Source: Myxococcaceae bacterium
GTDB lineage: Bacteria > Myxococcota > Myxococcia > Myxococcales > Myxococcaceae
Length of the DNA: 64,000 nt
NCBI GenBank assembly: GCA_016793095.1
Contig: JAEUJQ010000058.1
Location: forward strand, 124,001-188,000
Direction: 5' to 3'
Part shown: in pieces, positions 1-7,927 of the stretch
How positions within the stretch are numbered: position 1 is the first letter of the stretch
How the letters are laid out: each line of letters starts with the position of its first letter
Translations under genes and position numbers: made by a program
Notes under the pieces: generated by a model
The model's input: the letters and a program-made list of their open reading frames with translations, nothing else
What the model was told of the DNA's origin: nothing
The model's database searches: none

Positions 1-313
1 CCGCGACGCCACCAGCCGTGCCGCCCGAGACGCCGCCAGCCGTGCCACCCGAGACGCCGCCAGCCGTGCCACCGGCGACGCCGCCGCTCGTGCCACCCGC
101 GGCGCCACCTGCCACGCCGCCACCCCGGCCGCCTGCGACGCCCCCGCCGGTGACTCCGCCGTCACTGGCCGTGCACTGCCCGGCGACGCAGACGAAGTCT
201 CGCGGACAGTTGTCGGACGTGCTGCAGGGGATGACCGAGAAGTCCGGAGCGCAACTGAGAACCACCAGCCCCAGGGCGAACAGCCAGAGCCGGAGAGGAG
301 TCGAGGGAGACAT
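1..313 (-). CDS. Gly/Cys-rich lipoprotein, N-terminal part only
   Basis: Reading leftward from an ATG at 313 the frame stays open to the window edge, so only about 104 residues are visible. It begins with a short basic start and a hydrophobic core ending in a lipobox-like VLSC (Cys near residue 21), which suggests export and lipid anchoring. A short Cys-containing stretch follows with about five cysteines (CSTSDNC, FVCV, GQC), then a GGVAGGTSGG-type linker that runs off the edge. The design (lipobox, Cys motif, Gly-rich linker) is shared with the larger lipoproteins at 8956-11532 and 45273-47051, so the missing part may hold Cys repeats. No function can be assigned. It is divergent from the uridylyltransferase gene, with about 120 bases between the starts. 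Confidence 0.7.
   Translation of the reverse strand, partial: MSPSTPLRLWLFALGLVVLSCAPDFSVIPCSTSDNCPRDFVCVAGQCTASDGGVTGGGVAGGRGGGVAGGAAGGTSGGVAGGTAGGVSGGTAGGVSGGTAGGVA
12..83. repeat. 24-bp tandem repeat encoding Gly-rich linker
   Basis: Three copies of a 24-base unit start at 12, 36 and 60 with few differences, and more diverged copies follow. On the minus strand each unit encodes eight residues of a GGVSGGTA type. The array lies inside the lipoprotein gene and is likely to vary in length by slippage (inference). Confidence 0.6.
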
Positions 314-435
314 GGGAGCACCAGCTCATCGGCCTGAGCCAGCCGAAAGCTACCACCGTTCGTGAGGACGCGCTGCACCGTCGCCCGGGCTCCTTTGCGC
401 TTCCGCCCCGGGCTCCGGCGCGCGAGGGTCAGGCA

Positions 436-1542
436 ATGACCGTGACCATCGACGACAGCACCCGCCGGGCGCTCGGGCCCTACGGCTTCGACGAGGCCCT
501 GCTCGCCTCCTTCGTCTCGAAGCTGGCGGGGCCGTCATCGAACGCCGTGACGGGTGCGCTCGCCCCTCCCGCCGCTGGTGACGTGACCCCGCTGCCGAAA
601 CCGGGCACGCCCGCGCGAGAGGCGCTCGCCGCGAAGGGTCTCGCGGCGATCCGCGCTGGCCGCGTCGGCGCGGTGGTGCTCGCCGGCGGCATGGCGACGC
701 GCTTCGGCGGGGTGGTGAAGGCGGTGGTACCGGTGCTCGGGGACAAGACGTTCCTCGAGCTCAAGCACGATGACGTCGCGCGCGTCGCGCTGAAGGCCCG
801 GCGCGAGGTGCCGACCTTCGTCATGAGCAGCTTCACCACCCACGACCGCATTCGTGCCCACGTGGACGAGAAGCGGCTGACCTCGAACGGCCGGCCCGGC
901 ATCGACGTCTTCCCGCAGTACGTCTCGCTGCGGCTGACCCCCGAGGGCGCGCTCTTCAAAGAGGCCGACGGCTCCCTCTCTCCGTACGCGCCGGGGCACG
1001 GCGATCTCACCTTCGCCCTGCGACGCAGCGGCCTGCTCGAGCGCTTCCGCGCGGGTGGTGGCCGCTACCTGATGATGTCGAACGTGGACAACCTGGGAGC
1101 CACGCTCGACCCGGCGCTCCTCGGACTGCACCTCGAGCTGGGCGCCAGGCTCACTGCCGAGGTCGTTCGCAAGGAGAAGGGCGACAAGGGCGGCGCGCCG
1201 GCGCGGCTCGACGGCCGCCCGCAGATCGTCGAGGGCTTCCGGTTCCCGAAGGACTTCGATCAAGACTCGATCCCCGTCTTCAACACCAACACCTTCGTGC
1301 TCGACGCCGAGGCCATCGATCGCGACTTCGAGCTGCCGTTCTACCGGGTGGAGAAGCAGGTCGAGGGGCGCACCGCCGTGCAGTTCGAGCGGCTCGTCGG
1401 CGAGCTCACCGCGTTCCTGCCGTCCACCTTCGTCGAGGTCGAGCGCGAAGGGGCGGACGGACGGTTCCTGCCTGCGAAGGATCCTGACGAGCTCGCGCGA
1501 CGGTTGCCGATGATCGAGGAGCTCACCCGGACGCGGCGCTGA
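436..1542 (+). CDS. UTP--sugar-1-phosphate uridylyltransferase (UDPGP family)
   Basis: Predicted 368-residue cytoplasmic nucleotidyltransferase. The family joins UTP and a hexose-1-phosphate (glucose or GlcNAc) to give a UDP-sugar. A UTP-binding loop, VLAGGMATRFGG, lies at residues 81-92, where bacterial GalU enzymes and this family carry the Gly-rich signature. The sugar/metal motif MMSNVDNLG is near residue 213, and FNTNTF near 285 matches the UDPGP fold. It resembles the eukaryote-type UDPGP group more than short GalU proteins, and the exact sugar cannot be told from sequence. The ATG at 436 follows a GAGGG-like ribosome site. A phosphohexomutase (12308-14053) and glycogen synthase (52041-53477) are elsewhere in the window but not in an operon with it. 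Confidence 0.85.
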   Translation: MTVTIDDSTRRALGPYGFDEALLASFVSKLAGPSSNAVTGALAPPAAGDVTPLPKPGTPAREALAAKGLAAIRAGRVGAVVLAGGMATRFGGVVKAVVPVLGDKTFLELKHDDVARVALKARREVPTFVMSSFTTHDRIRAHVDEKRLTSNGRPGIDVFPQYVSLRLTPEGALFKEADGSLSPYAPGHGDLTFALRRSGLLERFRAGGGRYLMMSNVDNLGATLDPALLGLHLELGARLTAEVVRKEKGDKGGAPARLDGRPQIVEGFRFPKDFDQDSIPVFNTNTFVLDAEAIDRDFELPFYRVEKQVEGRTAVQFERLVGELTAFLPSTFVEVEREGADGRFLPAKDPDELARRLPMIEELTRTRR

Positions 1543-1695
1543 GCGGTCGGCTGCCGCTCGCCGTTCGGCCCGGCAGGTGCGACGCATGGCTTCAGGAGCC
1601 TGCGGCGAACGTCGAGCCTGTCGTTGAGGCCGCCGCCGCGTCGCTCGCCCGCATGTTCGAAAGGGACAGGGCGTCTCCGGTCCCTCGCACGCTGC

Positions 1696-2451
1696 TCAGT
1701 CGCGATCCTCCGGGGTCGAGGCCGTGCGCTGCGCCTCGAGCCACACCGGCTCCTCGTCCATCCCCGGCCGGCCCATCAACAGCTCGTGCGGCCGGAACAG
1801 GCCCTTGTACGTGAGCGACGCGCAGCCCTCGACCCGGTAGCCCAGGTACATGTGCTGAGCGCCCAGCTCGCGGGCCAGCTCCACGCACTGCATGACGTTG
1901 CCGACGCCCGGCGACAGGCGCGCGATGTCGGGGTGGTAGAAGAAGTACGCCGCTGAGAGGCAGTCGGGCGTCACGTCGATGAGGCCCAGCCCGACGAGGC
2001 GCTCGCCCTCGTACCAGGCCATCTCCCGGCCAGTGCTCGAGGGGAACGCGAACTGCGTCGCGTACTCGTCTTCGGTGAGGTGGGTGGGCTCCCAGCCGCG
2101 GGCGTCCTCACGCGTCGCGTGCCAGGCGGCGTGCAGGGCGAGGCGCTCGTCGTCGATGCGCGGCCGGCCCACCTCCACGCGGAACCGCTTGCTGCGCTTG
2201 AGCCCGCGGCGCTGGCTGTCCGTCGGGGTGAAGCGGTGCACGTCGAGGCGAATCGACACGCACTCGTGGCACGAGGCACACGCGGGCCGGAAGTAGGCAG
2301 GCCCGAAGCGACGCCAGCCACGCAGCACCAGCTCCTGCAGTTCCTGCGGAGTCACGTCCACCATCAAGCGGTACTCGAGCGCCGCCTTGAGCTGCGGCAG
2401 GTACGAGCACGCGCGGGGCTCTTCGATGAAGTGACGGACGAGCCGGGCCAC
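1696..2451 (-). CDS. bpt: Aspartate/glutamate leucyltransferase (Bpt)
   Basis: A 251-residue protein of the Ate1/Bpt family, which moves leucine from Leu-tRNA onto proteins with N-terminal Asp or Glu and so feeds the bacterial N-end rule (ClpS/ClpAP). The N-terminal domain carries the family's Cys set in the segment PACASCHECVSIRLDV (residues about 55-70). The C-terminal GNAT-like half includes AYFFYHPD and MYLGYRVEGC, typical of the family. Length fits Bpt (about 230-260). The start is GTG at 2451, nine bases after the stop of the upstream acetyltransferase, so the two are probably co-transcribed. It acts in the cytoplasm. Confidence 0.92.
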   Translation of the reverse strand: MARLVRHFIEEPRACSYLPQLKAALEYRLMVDVTPQELQELVLRGWRRFGPAYFRPACASCHECVSIRLDVHRFTPTDSQRRGLKRSKRFRVEVGRPRIDDERLALHAAWHATREDARGWEPTHLTEDEYATQFAFPSSTGREMAWYEGERLVGLGLIDVTPDCLSAAYFFYHPDIARLSPGVGNVMQCVELARELGAQHMYLGYRVEGCASLTYKGLFRPHELLMGRPGMDEEPVWLEAQRTASTPEDRD

Positions 2452-2460
2452 GACGCCTTT

Positions 2461-3159
2461 CTAGCGCGACCCGCCCGGCGTCGCCGGAGCGGCCATGACG
2501 GGAGGCGTCATGCGCGCGCGCTGGAACGCCTCGAAGTCGAGCCGGTAGCAGACGTGCGGCTGCAGCGGGTGTCCATCGGGCACTCGCGGGTGCAGGAAGT
2601 CGCTCGCCGGGTCGTGGCGCATGCCCACCTTCTCCATCACCCGGCGCGACGGCCCGTTGGTGGTCGCGGTGAAGGCGAGCAGCTCCGTCAGGCCGAGCGA
2701 GGTGAACGCGAACGCCGCCGCCGCGATGGCCGCCTCGGTCGCATACCCCCTGCCCCACGCGTCACGCGCGAGCCGGTAGCCCAGCTCGACGCTGTTCGTG
2801 AACGGCTCGAAGGTGGGCCGCGCGAGCCCCACGAAGCCGATGAAGGGCGCGCCGCCGAGCACCTCCACCGCCCACAGGCCCCAGCCGTCGCGCGCGAGGC
2901 CCTCGCGGATCGTCTTCGCGAACGCGTCGCTCTCGTACGGCGTCAGCACGGCGGGAAAGTAGCGGCGCACCTCGCGGTCGAGGTTGAGCCGCTGGAACGC
3001 CGGCAGATCGTCATCGCGCCAGTCGCGCAACAGCAGCCGCTCGGTTCGCAGCTGCGCGACCGGCACCCGCGGAGTCCCCGGCGGGAGCCCCACCGCCATC
3101 GGGCCCCGGGGCACCGCGTCGGTGTACGTCACGTGCAGGAACGGCAGCGCCCAGTGCAT
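2461..3159 (-). CDS. GNAT-family N-acetyltransferase (RimJ/RimL-like)
   Basis: Acetyl-CoA-dependent N-acetyltransferase of the ribosomal-protein type (PF13302-like). LRTERLLLRDWRDDDLPAF opens the domain, and GYRLARDAWGRGYATEA is the acetyl-CoA pyrophosphate loop (R/Q-x-x-G-x-G/A form). NGPSRRVMEKVGM is the usual late-domain motif. The frame is open to 3321, but that part overlaps the BMP gene on the other strand. I place the start at ATG 3159; ATG 3099 is an alternative closer to the domain edge. Substrate unknown. The gene precedes bpt by nine bases on the same strand. Confidence 0.8.
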   Translation of the reverse strand: MHWALPFLHVTYTDAVPRGPMAVGLPPGTPRVPVAQLRTERLLLRDWRDDDLPAFQRLNLDREVRRYFPAVLTPYESDAFAKTIREGLARDGWGLWAVEVLGGAPFIGFVGLARPTFEPFTNSVELGYRLARDAWGRGYATEAAIAAAAFAFTSLGLTELLAFTATTNGPSRRVMEKVGMRHDPASDFLHPRVPDGHPLQPHVCYRLDFEAFQRARMTPPVMAAPATPGGSR

Positions 3160-3193
3160 ACAGGCCAGCGTAGCTCGGGTACAACGCCGCTCC

Positions 3194-4345
3194 ATGCGAC
3201 GCCTCCTCCTCCTGCTGGTGCTGGCTGCCGCCGGCTGCAAGAAGTCGAACGACTCGAACGCGCCGAAGGGCGAGGCGCCGAAGCCGAAGGCCGGCGTGGT
3301 GGTGGGCCTCGTCACCGACATCGGCGGGCGTGGCGATCAGTCCTTCAATGACTCCGCGCTGCGAGGGCTCGAGGTGTGGGCGGCTGGCTCGACGTTCAAG
3401 GGCGGCAGCTATGAGCCGATGCCGGCGGCGCAGCGCGACGCGCAGATTCCCGCCGAGCTCAAGGCGCGCGTGACGCCGCTCGCCGTGAAGCCCCTCGTCG
3501 TGCAGTCGAAGGTGCAGGAGGACTACCAGCCCAACCTGCAGCTCGTGGTGGACCAGGGCGCCAACCTCGTCATCGGCGTCGGCTTCGCGCTCGAGAACGC
3601 GGTCGAGACGGTGGCGAAGCAGAACCCCGACGCGAAGTTCCTGCTCATCGACAGCCCGCTCATGGACGCGAAGGGCGCGCCGGTGTCGCTGCCCAACGTG
3701 CGCACCGTCGTCTTCCGGGAGCACGAGGGCAGCTTCCTCGTCGGCGCGCTCGCCGGCCTCGTGGCGAAGGAGAAGGTCGGCTTCGTCGGCGGCATGGAGA
3801 TCCCGCTCATCAAGAAGTTCGAGTCGGGCTTCCGCGCGGGCGTGAAGACGACGAACCCGAAGGCCCAGGTGCTCGTGCAGTACACCGGCACCTTCGACAA
3901 CGTGCAGGCAGGCAAGCAGGTGACGGCCGACCTCGTGGCGAAGGGCGCCGAGGTCATCTTCCAGGCCGCCGGCAGCGACGGCATCGGCGCCATCCAGGCC
4001 GTGAAGGAGGCGCACGCCGCGGGCAAGGCGGTCTTCGCGGTGGGCGTCGACTCGGACCAGTCTCACCTCGCGCCCGAGGCGGTGCTGACGTCGATGGTGA
4101 AGCGCGTCGATCTCGCGGTCTGGCAGGCCGCGAAGGACCTCGAGGCCGGCACGTTCTCGGGGGGCGATCAGATCTCCGGCCTCAAGGAGGGCAGCGTCAG
4201 CCTCGCGCCGGTGACGGTGGACTTCCCCGGCAAGGCCGAGGCGCTCGCGAAGGTGAAGGCGCTCGAGGCCGCCATCGTCGCCGGCACCATCGCCGTGCCC
4301 GCCAACGAGAAGGACCTCGAGGGCTTCGCGCCCCCGGCGAACTAG
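3194..4345 (+). CDS. BMP-family ABC transporter substrate-binding lipoprotein
   Basis: A 383-residue lipoprotein: residues 1-14 are a signal with a LAAAGC lipobox (Cys15), then a Ser/Asn/Lys linker. The rest is a type I periplasmic binding domain of the Bmp/Med/PnrA family. Clear family marks are GLVTDIGGRGDQSFNDSA near residue 40, ANLVIGVGFALENAVE, and KVGFVGGMEIPLIKKFESGF near residue 200. PnrA-type members bind purine nucleosides; others bind unknown ligands. The ATPase and two permeases that fit it lie at 5198-8811, separated by an esterase gene on the other strand. The ATG at 3194 is only 34 bases from the divergent acetyltransferase start. Its 3' end overlaps the esterase stop by four bases. 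Confidence 0.92.
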   Translation: MRRLLLLLVLAAAGCKKSNDSNAPKGEAPKPKAGVVVGLVTDIGGRGDQSFNDSALRGLEVWAAGSTFKGGSYEPMPAAQRDAQIPAELKARVTPLAVKPLVVQSKVQEDYQPNLQLVVDQGANLVIGVGFALENAVETVAKQNPDAKFLLIDSPLMDAKGAPVSLPNVRTVVFREHEGSFLVGALAGLVAKEKVGFVGGMEIPLIKKFESGFRAGVKTTNPKAQVLVQYTGTFDNVQAGKQVTADLVAKGAEVIFQAAGSDGIGAIQAVKEAHAAGKAVFAVGVDSDQSHLAPEAVLTSMVKRVDLAVWQAAKDLEAGTFSGGDQISGLKEGSVSLAPVTVDFPGKAEALAKVKALEAAIVAGTIAVPANEKDLEGFAPPAN

Positions 4346-5076
4346 ACGAGCTGGCCGAGGTAGTGCCGCACCTGCTTGCGCCACCACGTGTAGTCGTGTC
4401 GGCTGTCGTGCCCCCACACCCCGAGGTGGTGCGGCACCCGCTTCTTGTGGAGCCACGCGCCGAGCTCGATCGTCTCGGGAATGCAGCGGTTCTCGAACGG
4501 CCCGCGCCCGACGACGAGCGTGAGGTGGGTGTGCCGGCGAACGCGCTCGAGCTCGTGGCCCGACAGGTTCGGCACGAAGGCGAGCGGATCGTTGAAGTAC
4601 GACGCCTCGGACGCGCCGCCGCGGATGAAGCCCGAGCCCCGGTAGCGGCCCGACATGCACAACGCGCCCTTGACGACCTCGGGGAACTTGAGCGCGAACA
4701 GCGACGACATGAGCGCGCCCATGCTGCAGCCCGTCGCCACCACGCGCACGTGGGCCTGGCGCGTGTCCGCGCGGATGAAGGGCACCAGCGTCTCCAGCAC
4801 GAAGCGCTCGTACAGGTGGTGTCGGTGCATGCGCTCGCCCAGCGGGCCCTCGCACGAGAACGTCTGCGAGATGTTGCTCTCGGGGCAGTACAGCTTGATG
4901 CGCCCCGCCGCGAGCAGCGGCCCCAGCGCGTCCACCATGCCGCTCTCGCGCCACTCGTGCGCGACGCCGGCGTTCGACGGAAAGACGATGACGGGTTGGC
5001 CGACGACGCCGAAGCACCAGACGTGGGCACGGCGACCGAGGGCGGGGCTGTCGAGGAGGATGTGGCGGGCGCTCAT
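4342..5076 (-). CDS. Putative esterase, alpha/beta-hydrolase (PF00756-like)
   Basis: A 244-residue alpha/beta-hydrolase of the esterase D/antigen-85 type. The nucleophile elbow is GCSMGA (Ser near residue 127), inside RVVATGCSMGALMSSLFAL. A late Asp lies in GRGPF and a His in WGHDSRHDYTWWRKQ, which is where this family keeps its catalytic His. No signal peptide is seen, so it is probably cytoplasmic. The substrate is unknown. I chose ATG 5076; a GTG at 5094 would add six residues. The gene sits on the opposite strand between the binding-protein gene and the ATPase/permease genes of one transporter. Confidence 0.8.
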   Translation of the reverse strand: MSARHILLDSPALGRRAHVWCFGVVGQPVIVFPSNAGVAHEWRESGMVDALGPLLAAGRIKLYCPESNISQTFSCEGPLGERMHRHHLYERFVLETLVPFIRADTRQAHVRVVATGCSMGALMSSLFALKFPEVVKGALCMSGRYRGSGFIRGGASEASYFNDPLAFVPNLSGHELERVRRHTHLTLVVGRGPFENRCIPETIELGAWLHKKRVPHHLGVWGHDSRHDYTWWRKQVRHYLGQLV

Positions 5077-5197
5077 GAAGGCGGCCCATCGCACGCGGAC
5101 CCGTGGCCGCCGTCAAGTCGGCAGCTCGTGCGACCTGCCCGTGCATGCGGAGCCACCAGTCCCACACGCTTCATGAGAGAGTGCCGTCGACCTCGGC

Positions 5198-6679
5198 ATG
5201 GGCATCGCGCTCCGGCACATCTCCAAGCGGTTCGGCAGCCAGGTCGCGCTCGACGACGTCTCGCTCGAGCTCGAGCGGGGCGAGCGGGTGGCGCTGGTGG
5301 GAGAGAACGGCGCCGGCAAGTCGTCGCTCATGAACGTGCTGTACGGGCTCTACGCGGCGGACGCGGGAGACATCGCCCTCGACGGCGCCCCGGTGCGCAT
5401 CCGCACGCCCGCCGACGCGCTCGCCCGCGGCATCGGCATGGTGCACCAGCACTTCACGCTCGTGCGCACGCTGTCGGTCGCCGAGAACGTCGTGCTGGGC
5501 AACGAGCCCACCCGCGGCGGGCTGCTCGACCTGCCCCGCGCCATCGCCGAGGTGCAGGCCACCTGCCGCCGCTTCGGCTTCGAGCTCGACCCGCGGGCCC
5601 GCGTCGACGCGCTCACCGTCGGCTCGCAGCAGAAGGTCGAGATCGTCAAGGCGCTCCATCGCGGCGTGTCCACGCTCATCCTCGACGAGCCCACCGCCGT
5701 GCTGACGCCACAGGAGGCTGACGAGCTCTTCGCGGTCACCCGGAAGCTGGCGGACGAGGGCCTCACCGTCGTGCTCATCAGCCACAAGCTGCGCGAGGTG
5801 CTGTCGTTCGCCACGCGCATCGCGGTGATGCGGCGCGGGAAGAAGGTCGCCGAGGTGAAGCCCGCCGACGCCACGCCCGAGTCGCTCGCGGCGCTGATGG
5901 TGGGAGCGCGCACGCCCCCGCCGCCGCCGCCCGCGTCGACGCCGGGCGAGGTCGTGGTGGCGCTCGAGCGCGTCACCGCCGGCAGGCTGAAGGAGGTCAG
6001 CCTCGAGGTGCGCGCCGGCGAGGTGCTGGGCATCGCCGGCGTCGACGGAAACGGCCAGCGCGAGCTCGCCGAGGTGCTGACGGGCCTGCGGAGGGTGGAG
6101 GCGGGAGCGCTGCGCCTCGCCGGCGAGGGCCGTCCCCTCACGCCGCGCCAGGCCCGCGCGCTCGGGGTCGCCCACGTCCCTGAGGACCGGCTGCACCACG
6201 GCATCGTCACCGACTTCACCGTCGCCGAGAACGTGTCCCTGGGCCGGCACCGCCTCGCCCCGTTCGCGAAGGGAGCGCTCATCGACTTCGCGGGCCGCCT
6301 CGGCCGCACCTCCGCGCTGCTCGAGTCGCACGACGTCAGGCCCCGCGAGCCCGGCCTGCGCATGGGCGCGCTCTCGGGTGGCAACCAGCAGAAGCTCGTC
6401 GTGGGGCGTGAGCTCGACGCGGCGCCGAAGCTGCTGGTCGCGGTGCAGCCGACGCGCGGCCTCGACCTCGCGGCGGTGGACGCGGTGCGCGCGCGGCTGC
6501 TCGACTTCCGCGCGAAGGGTGGCGCGGTGGTGCTGGTGTCCCTCGACCTCGACGAGGTGCTCGCCCTCTCGGACCGCGTGGTGGTGCTCTACGAGGGGCG
6601 CGTGACGGGCGGCTTCGCGCGCGCCGCGTTCGACGAGCGCGTCCTGGGGCGCCGCATGCTGGGGGTGCGCGATGCGTGA
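5198..6679 (+). CDS. ABC transporter ATPase, nucleoside/sugar type (two ABC domains)
   Basis: A 493-residue protein with two ABC domains in tandem, as in RbsA/MglA and the YufO/BmpB-type ATPases of nucleoside importers. Domain 1 has Walker A GENGAGKSS (residues about 36-44), the signature region LTVGSQQKVEIVKAL, and Walker B LILDEPTAVL. Domain 2 has a degenerate Walker A (GVDGNGQRE), signature LSGGNQQKLVVGREL near residue 390, and a Walker B in which the usual DEP is replaced by VQP. One degenerate site is typical of this subfamily. The stop overlaps the next permease start by eight bases. It works at the inner membrane with the two permeases and the BMP protein. Confidence 0.93.
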   Translation: MGIALRHISKRFGSQVALDDVSLELERGERVALVGENGAGKSSLMNVLYGLYAADAGDIALDGAPVRIRTPADALARGIGMVHQHFTLVRTLSVAENVVLGNEPTRGGLLDLPRAIAEVQATCRRFGFELDPRARVDALTVGSQQKVEIVKALHRGVSTLILDEPTAVLTPQEADELFAVTRKLADEGLTVVLISHKLREVLSFATRIAVMRRGKKVAEVKPADATPESLAALMVGARTPPPPPPASTPGEVVVALERVTAGRLKEVSLEVRAGEVLGIAGVDGNGQRELAEVLTGLRRVEAGALRLAGEGRPLTPRQARALGVAHVPEDRLHHGIVTDFTVAENVSLGRHRLAPFAKGALIDFAGRLGRTSALLESHDVRPREPGLRMGALSGGNQQKLVVGRELDAAPKLLVAVQPTRGLDLAAVDAVRARLLDFRAKGGAVVLVSLDLDEVLALSDRVVVLYEGRVTGGFARAAFDERVLGRRMLGVRDA

Positions 6680-7772
6680 GACGCTGCGCGCCGCGCTGCC
6701 CTCCGTCGCGTCCATCGTGACGTCGTTGCTGGTGTGTTTCGTCGCGGTGGCGGTGCTGCGCGGCGGGCTCGAGGTGGCGCTCGACGCCTTCCTCGCGATG
6801 ACGTGGGGCGCCTTCGGCGACTTCCCGAAGTTCTTCGACGGCGCCTCGAGCGCGGTGCTGCTGCGACCGCTCGGAGAGTCGGCGACGAAGGCGGCGCTCC
6901 TCACGCTGACCGGGCTGTCGGTGGCCGTCGCGTTCCGCGTGGGGCTCTTCAACATCGGCGCCCAGGGACAGCTCGTCGTCGGTGCGCTCGCGGCGGCGGT
7001 GGTGGGCGCGGCGGTGGAGCTGCCGGCGGTGGCGCACCTCACCCTCTCGCTCCTCGCGGCGGCAGGAGCGGGCGCGCTCTACGCGCTCGGCCCCGCCCTG
7101 CTGAAGCGCTACCGCGGCGTGCACGAGGTCATCAGCACCATCATGCTCAACTGGGTCGCCGTCTCGCTCGTCGAGAACTGGCTGGTGACGGGGCCGCTGC
7201 GGGCGGTGACGAGCGGTGACAACTCCATCGCGGGCACGGCGCAGATTCATGACAGCGCCGCCCTCCCGCGGCTCGTCGGCGACGTCTCGCGGCTCAACGC
7301 CGGCATCCTGCTCGCCGTCCTCGCCGCGGTGGTGCTGTGGCTGTGGTTGTCACGCTTCACTGGCGGCTTCGAGTGGCGGGCCATCGGCGCGAACCCTGCG
7401 GCCGCCGAGGCCTCGGGGATGAACGTGGGCCGCTCGTTCGTCTCGGCGATGCTGGTGTCGGGGGCGCTCGCGGGCCTCGCCGGCGCCGTCCTCATCCTCG
7501 GCACCGAGCAGCGGTACCCGGCCACCATCGGCGCGCCGTACGGCTTCGACGGCATCGCCATGGCGCTCATCGGGAACGGGCACCCGCTCGGGGTGCTGGC
7601 GTCGTCGCTGCTCTTCGGCGGCCTCCGCGCCGGCGGCACCCGCATGCAGTTGTTCGGCGTGCACAAGAGCTTCCCCGAGCTGATCCAGGGCCTCGCGCTG
7701 CTGCTGGTGGCCGCGCGGCTGGTGTGGCTCAAGCTGTCGGCGAAGGTGCTGCCACCGAAGGGAGGCGCGTGA
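6672..7772 (+). CDS. ABC transporter permease, BPD_transp_2 family (first subunit)
   Basis: A 366-residue integral inner-membrane protein of the YufP-like nucleoside/branched-chain group, with about eight to ten hydrophobic segments. A first segment lies near residues 10-30. The family motif NIGAQGQLVVGAL (residues about 95-108) and the EASGMN turn near residue 250 before a cytoplasmic loop support the call. It starts within the ATPase gene (eight-base overlap) and ends TGATG into a small frame that leads to the second permease. Its partner is 7927-8811. Confidence 0.92.
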   Translation: MRETLRAALPSVASIVTSLLVCFVAVAVLRGGLEVALDAFLAMTWGAFGDFPKFFDGASSAVLLRPLGESATKAALLTLTGLSVAVAFRVGLFNIGAQGQLVVGALAAAVVGAAVELPAVAHLTLSLLAAAGAGALYALGPALLKRYRGVHEVISTIMLNWVAVSLVENWLVTGPLRAVTSGDNSIAGTAQIHDSAALPRLVGDVSRLNAGILLAVLAAVVLWLWLSRFTGGFEWRAIGANPAAAEASGMNVGRSFVSAMLVSGALAGLAGAVLILGTEQRYPATIGAPYGFDGIAMALIGNGHPLGVLASSLLFGGLRAGGTRMQLFGVHKSFPELIQGLALLLVAARLVWLKLSAKVLPPKGGA

Positions 7773-7927
7773 TGGTGCGCGCGCGCTTCCGCCTGGCTCG
7801 AGCCGCAGTCGGTGGGACTCGGGGCGCGGAGGGCAGGGGCATGACGCCACGCGCGTTCCTGCTCGTCATGGACATGAGGTGGCCCGGGCTGACGTCCCCG
7901 GCGTCGCTGGTGAGGGGAGTCGCCTGA
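7772..7927 (+). CDS. Possible 51-residue coupled small protein
   Basis: Between the two permeases a short frame starts at ATG 7772, which shares its A with the TGA of the first permease. Its TGA ends at 7927, sharing its A with the ATG of the second permease. Exact TGATG junctions at both ends are what translational coupling would give. The product starts MVRARFRLARAAVGG, is Arg-rich at first and weakly hydrophobic later (FLLVMDM); no domain is recognised. It may equally be a spacer whose open frame is chance in GC-rich DNA. Confidence 0.3.
   Translation: MVRARFRLARAAVGGTRGAEGRGMTPRAFLLVMDMRWPGLTSPASLVRGVA

Noticed and set aside
18-365. Plus-strand Pro/Pro/Glu-rich frame
   Set aside because: It is the antisense of the Gly-rich linker of the minus-strand lipoprotein, whose lipobox and Cys motif are convincing.
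535-1587. Minus-strand frame of 350 codons
   Set aside because: Arg/Leu/Val-rich antisense of the uridylyltransferase; no domain.
2080-3351. Plus-strand frame of 423 codons
   Set aside because: Runs through bpt and the acetyltransferase on the other strand; its Arg/His-rich text is typical of shadow frames.
3011-5167. Minus-strand frame of 718 codons
   Set aside because: Antisense of the BMP gene; its translation is a run of Arg, His and Ala without motifs.
5171-7042. Minus-strand frame of 623 codons
   Set aside because: Shadow of the ABC ATPase, which has full Walker motifs on the plus strand.
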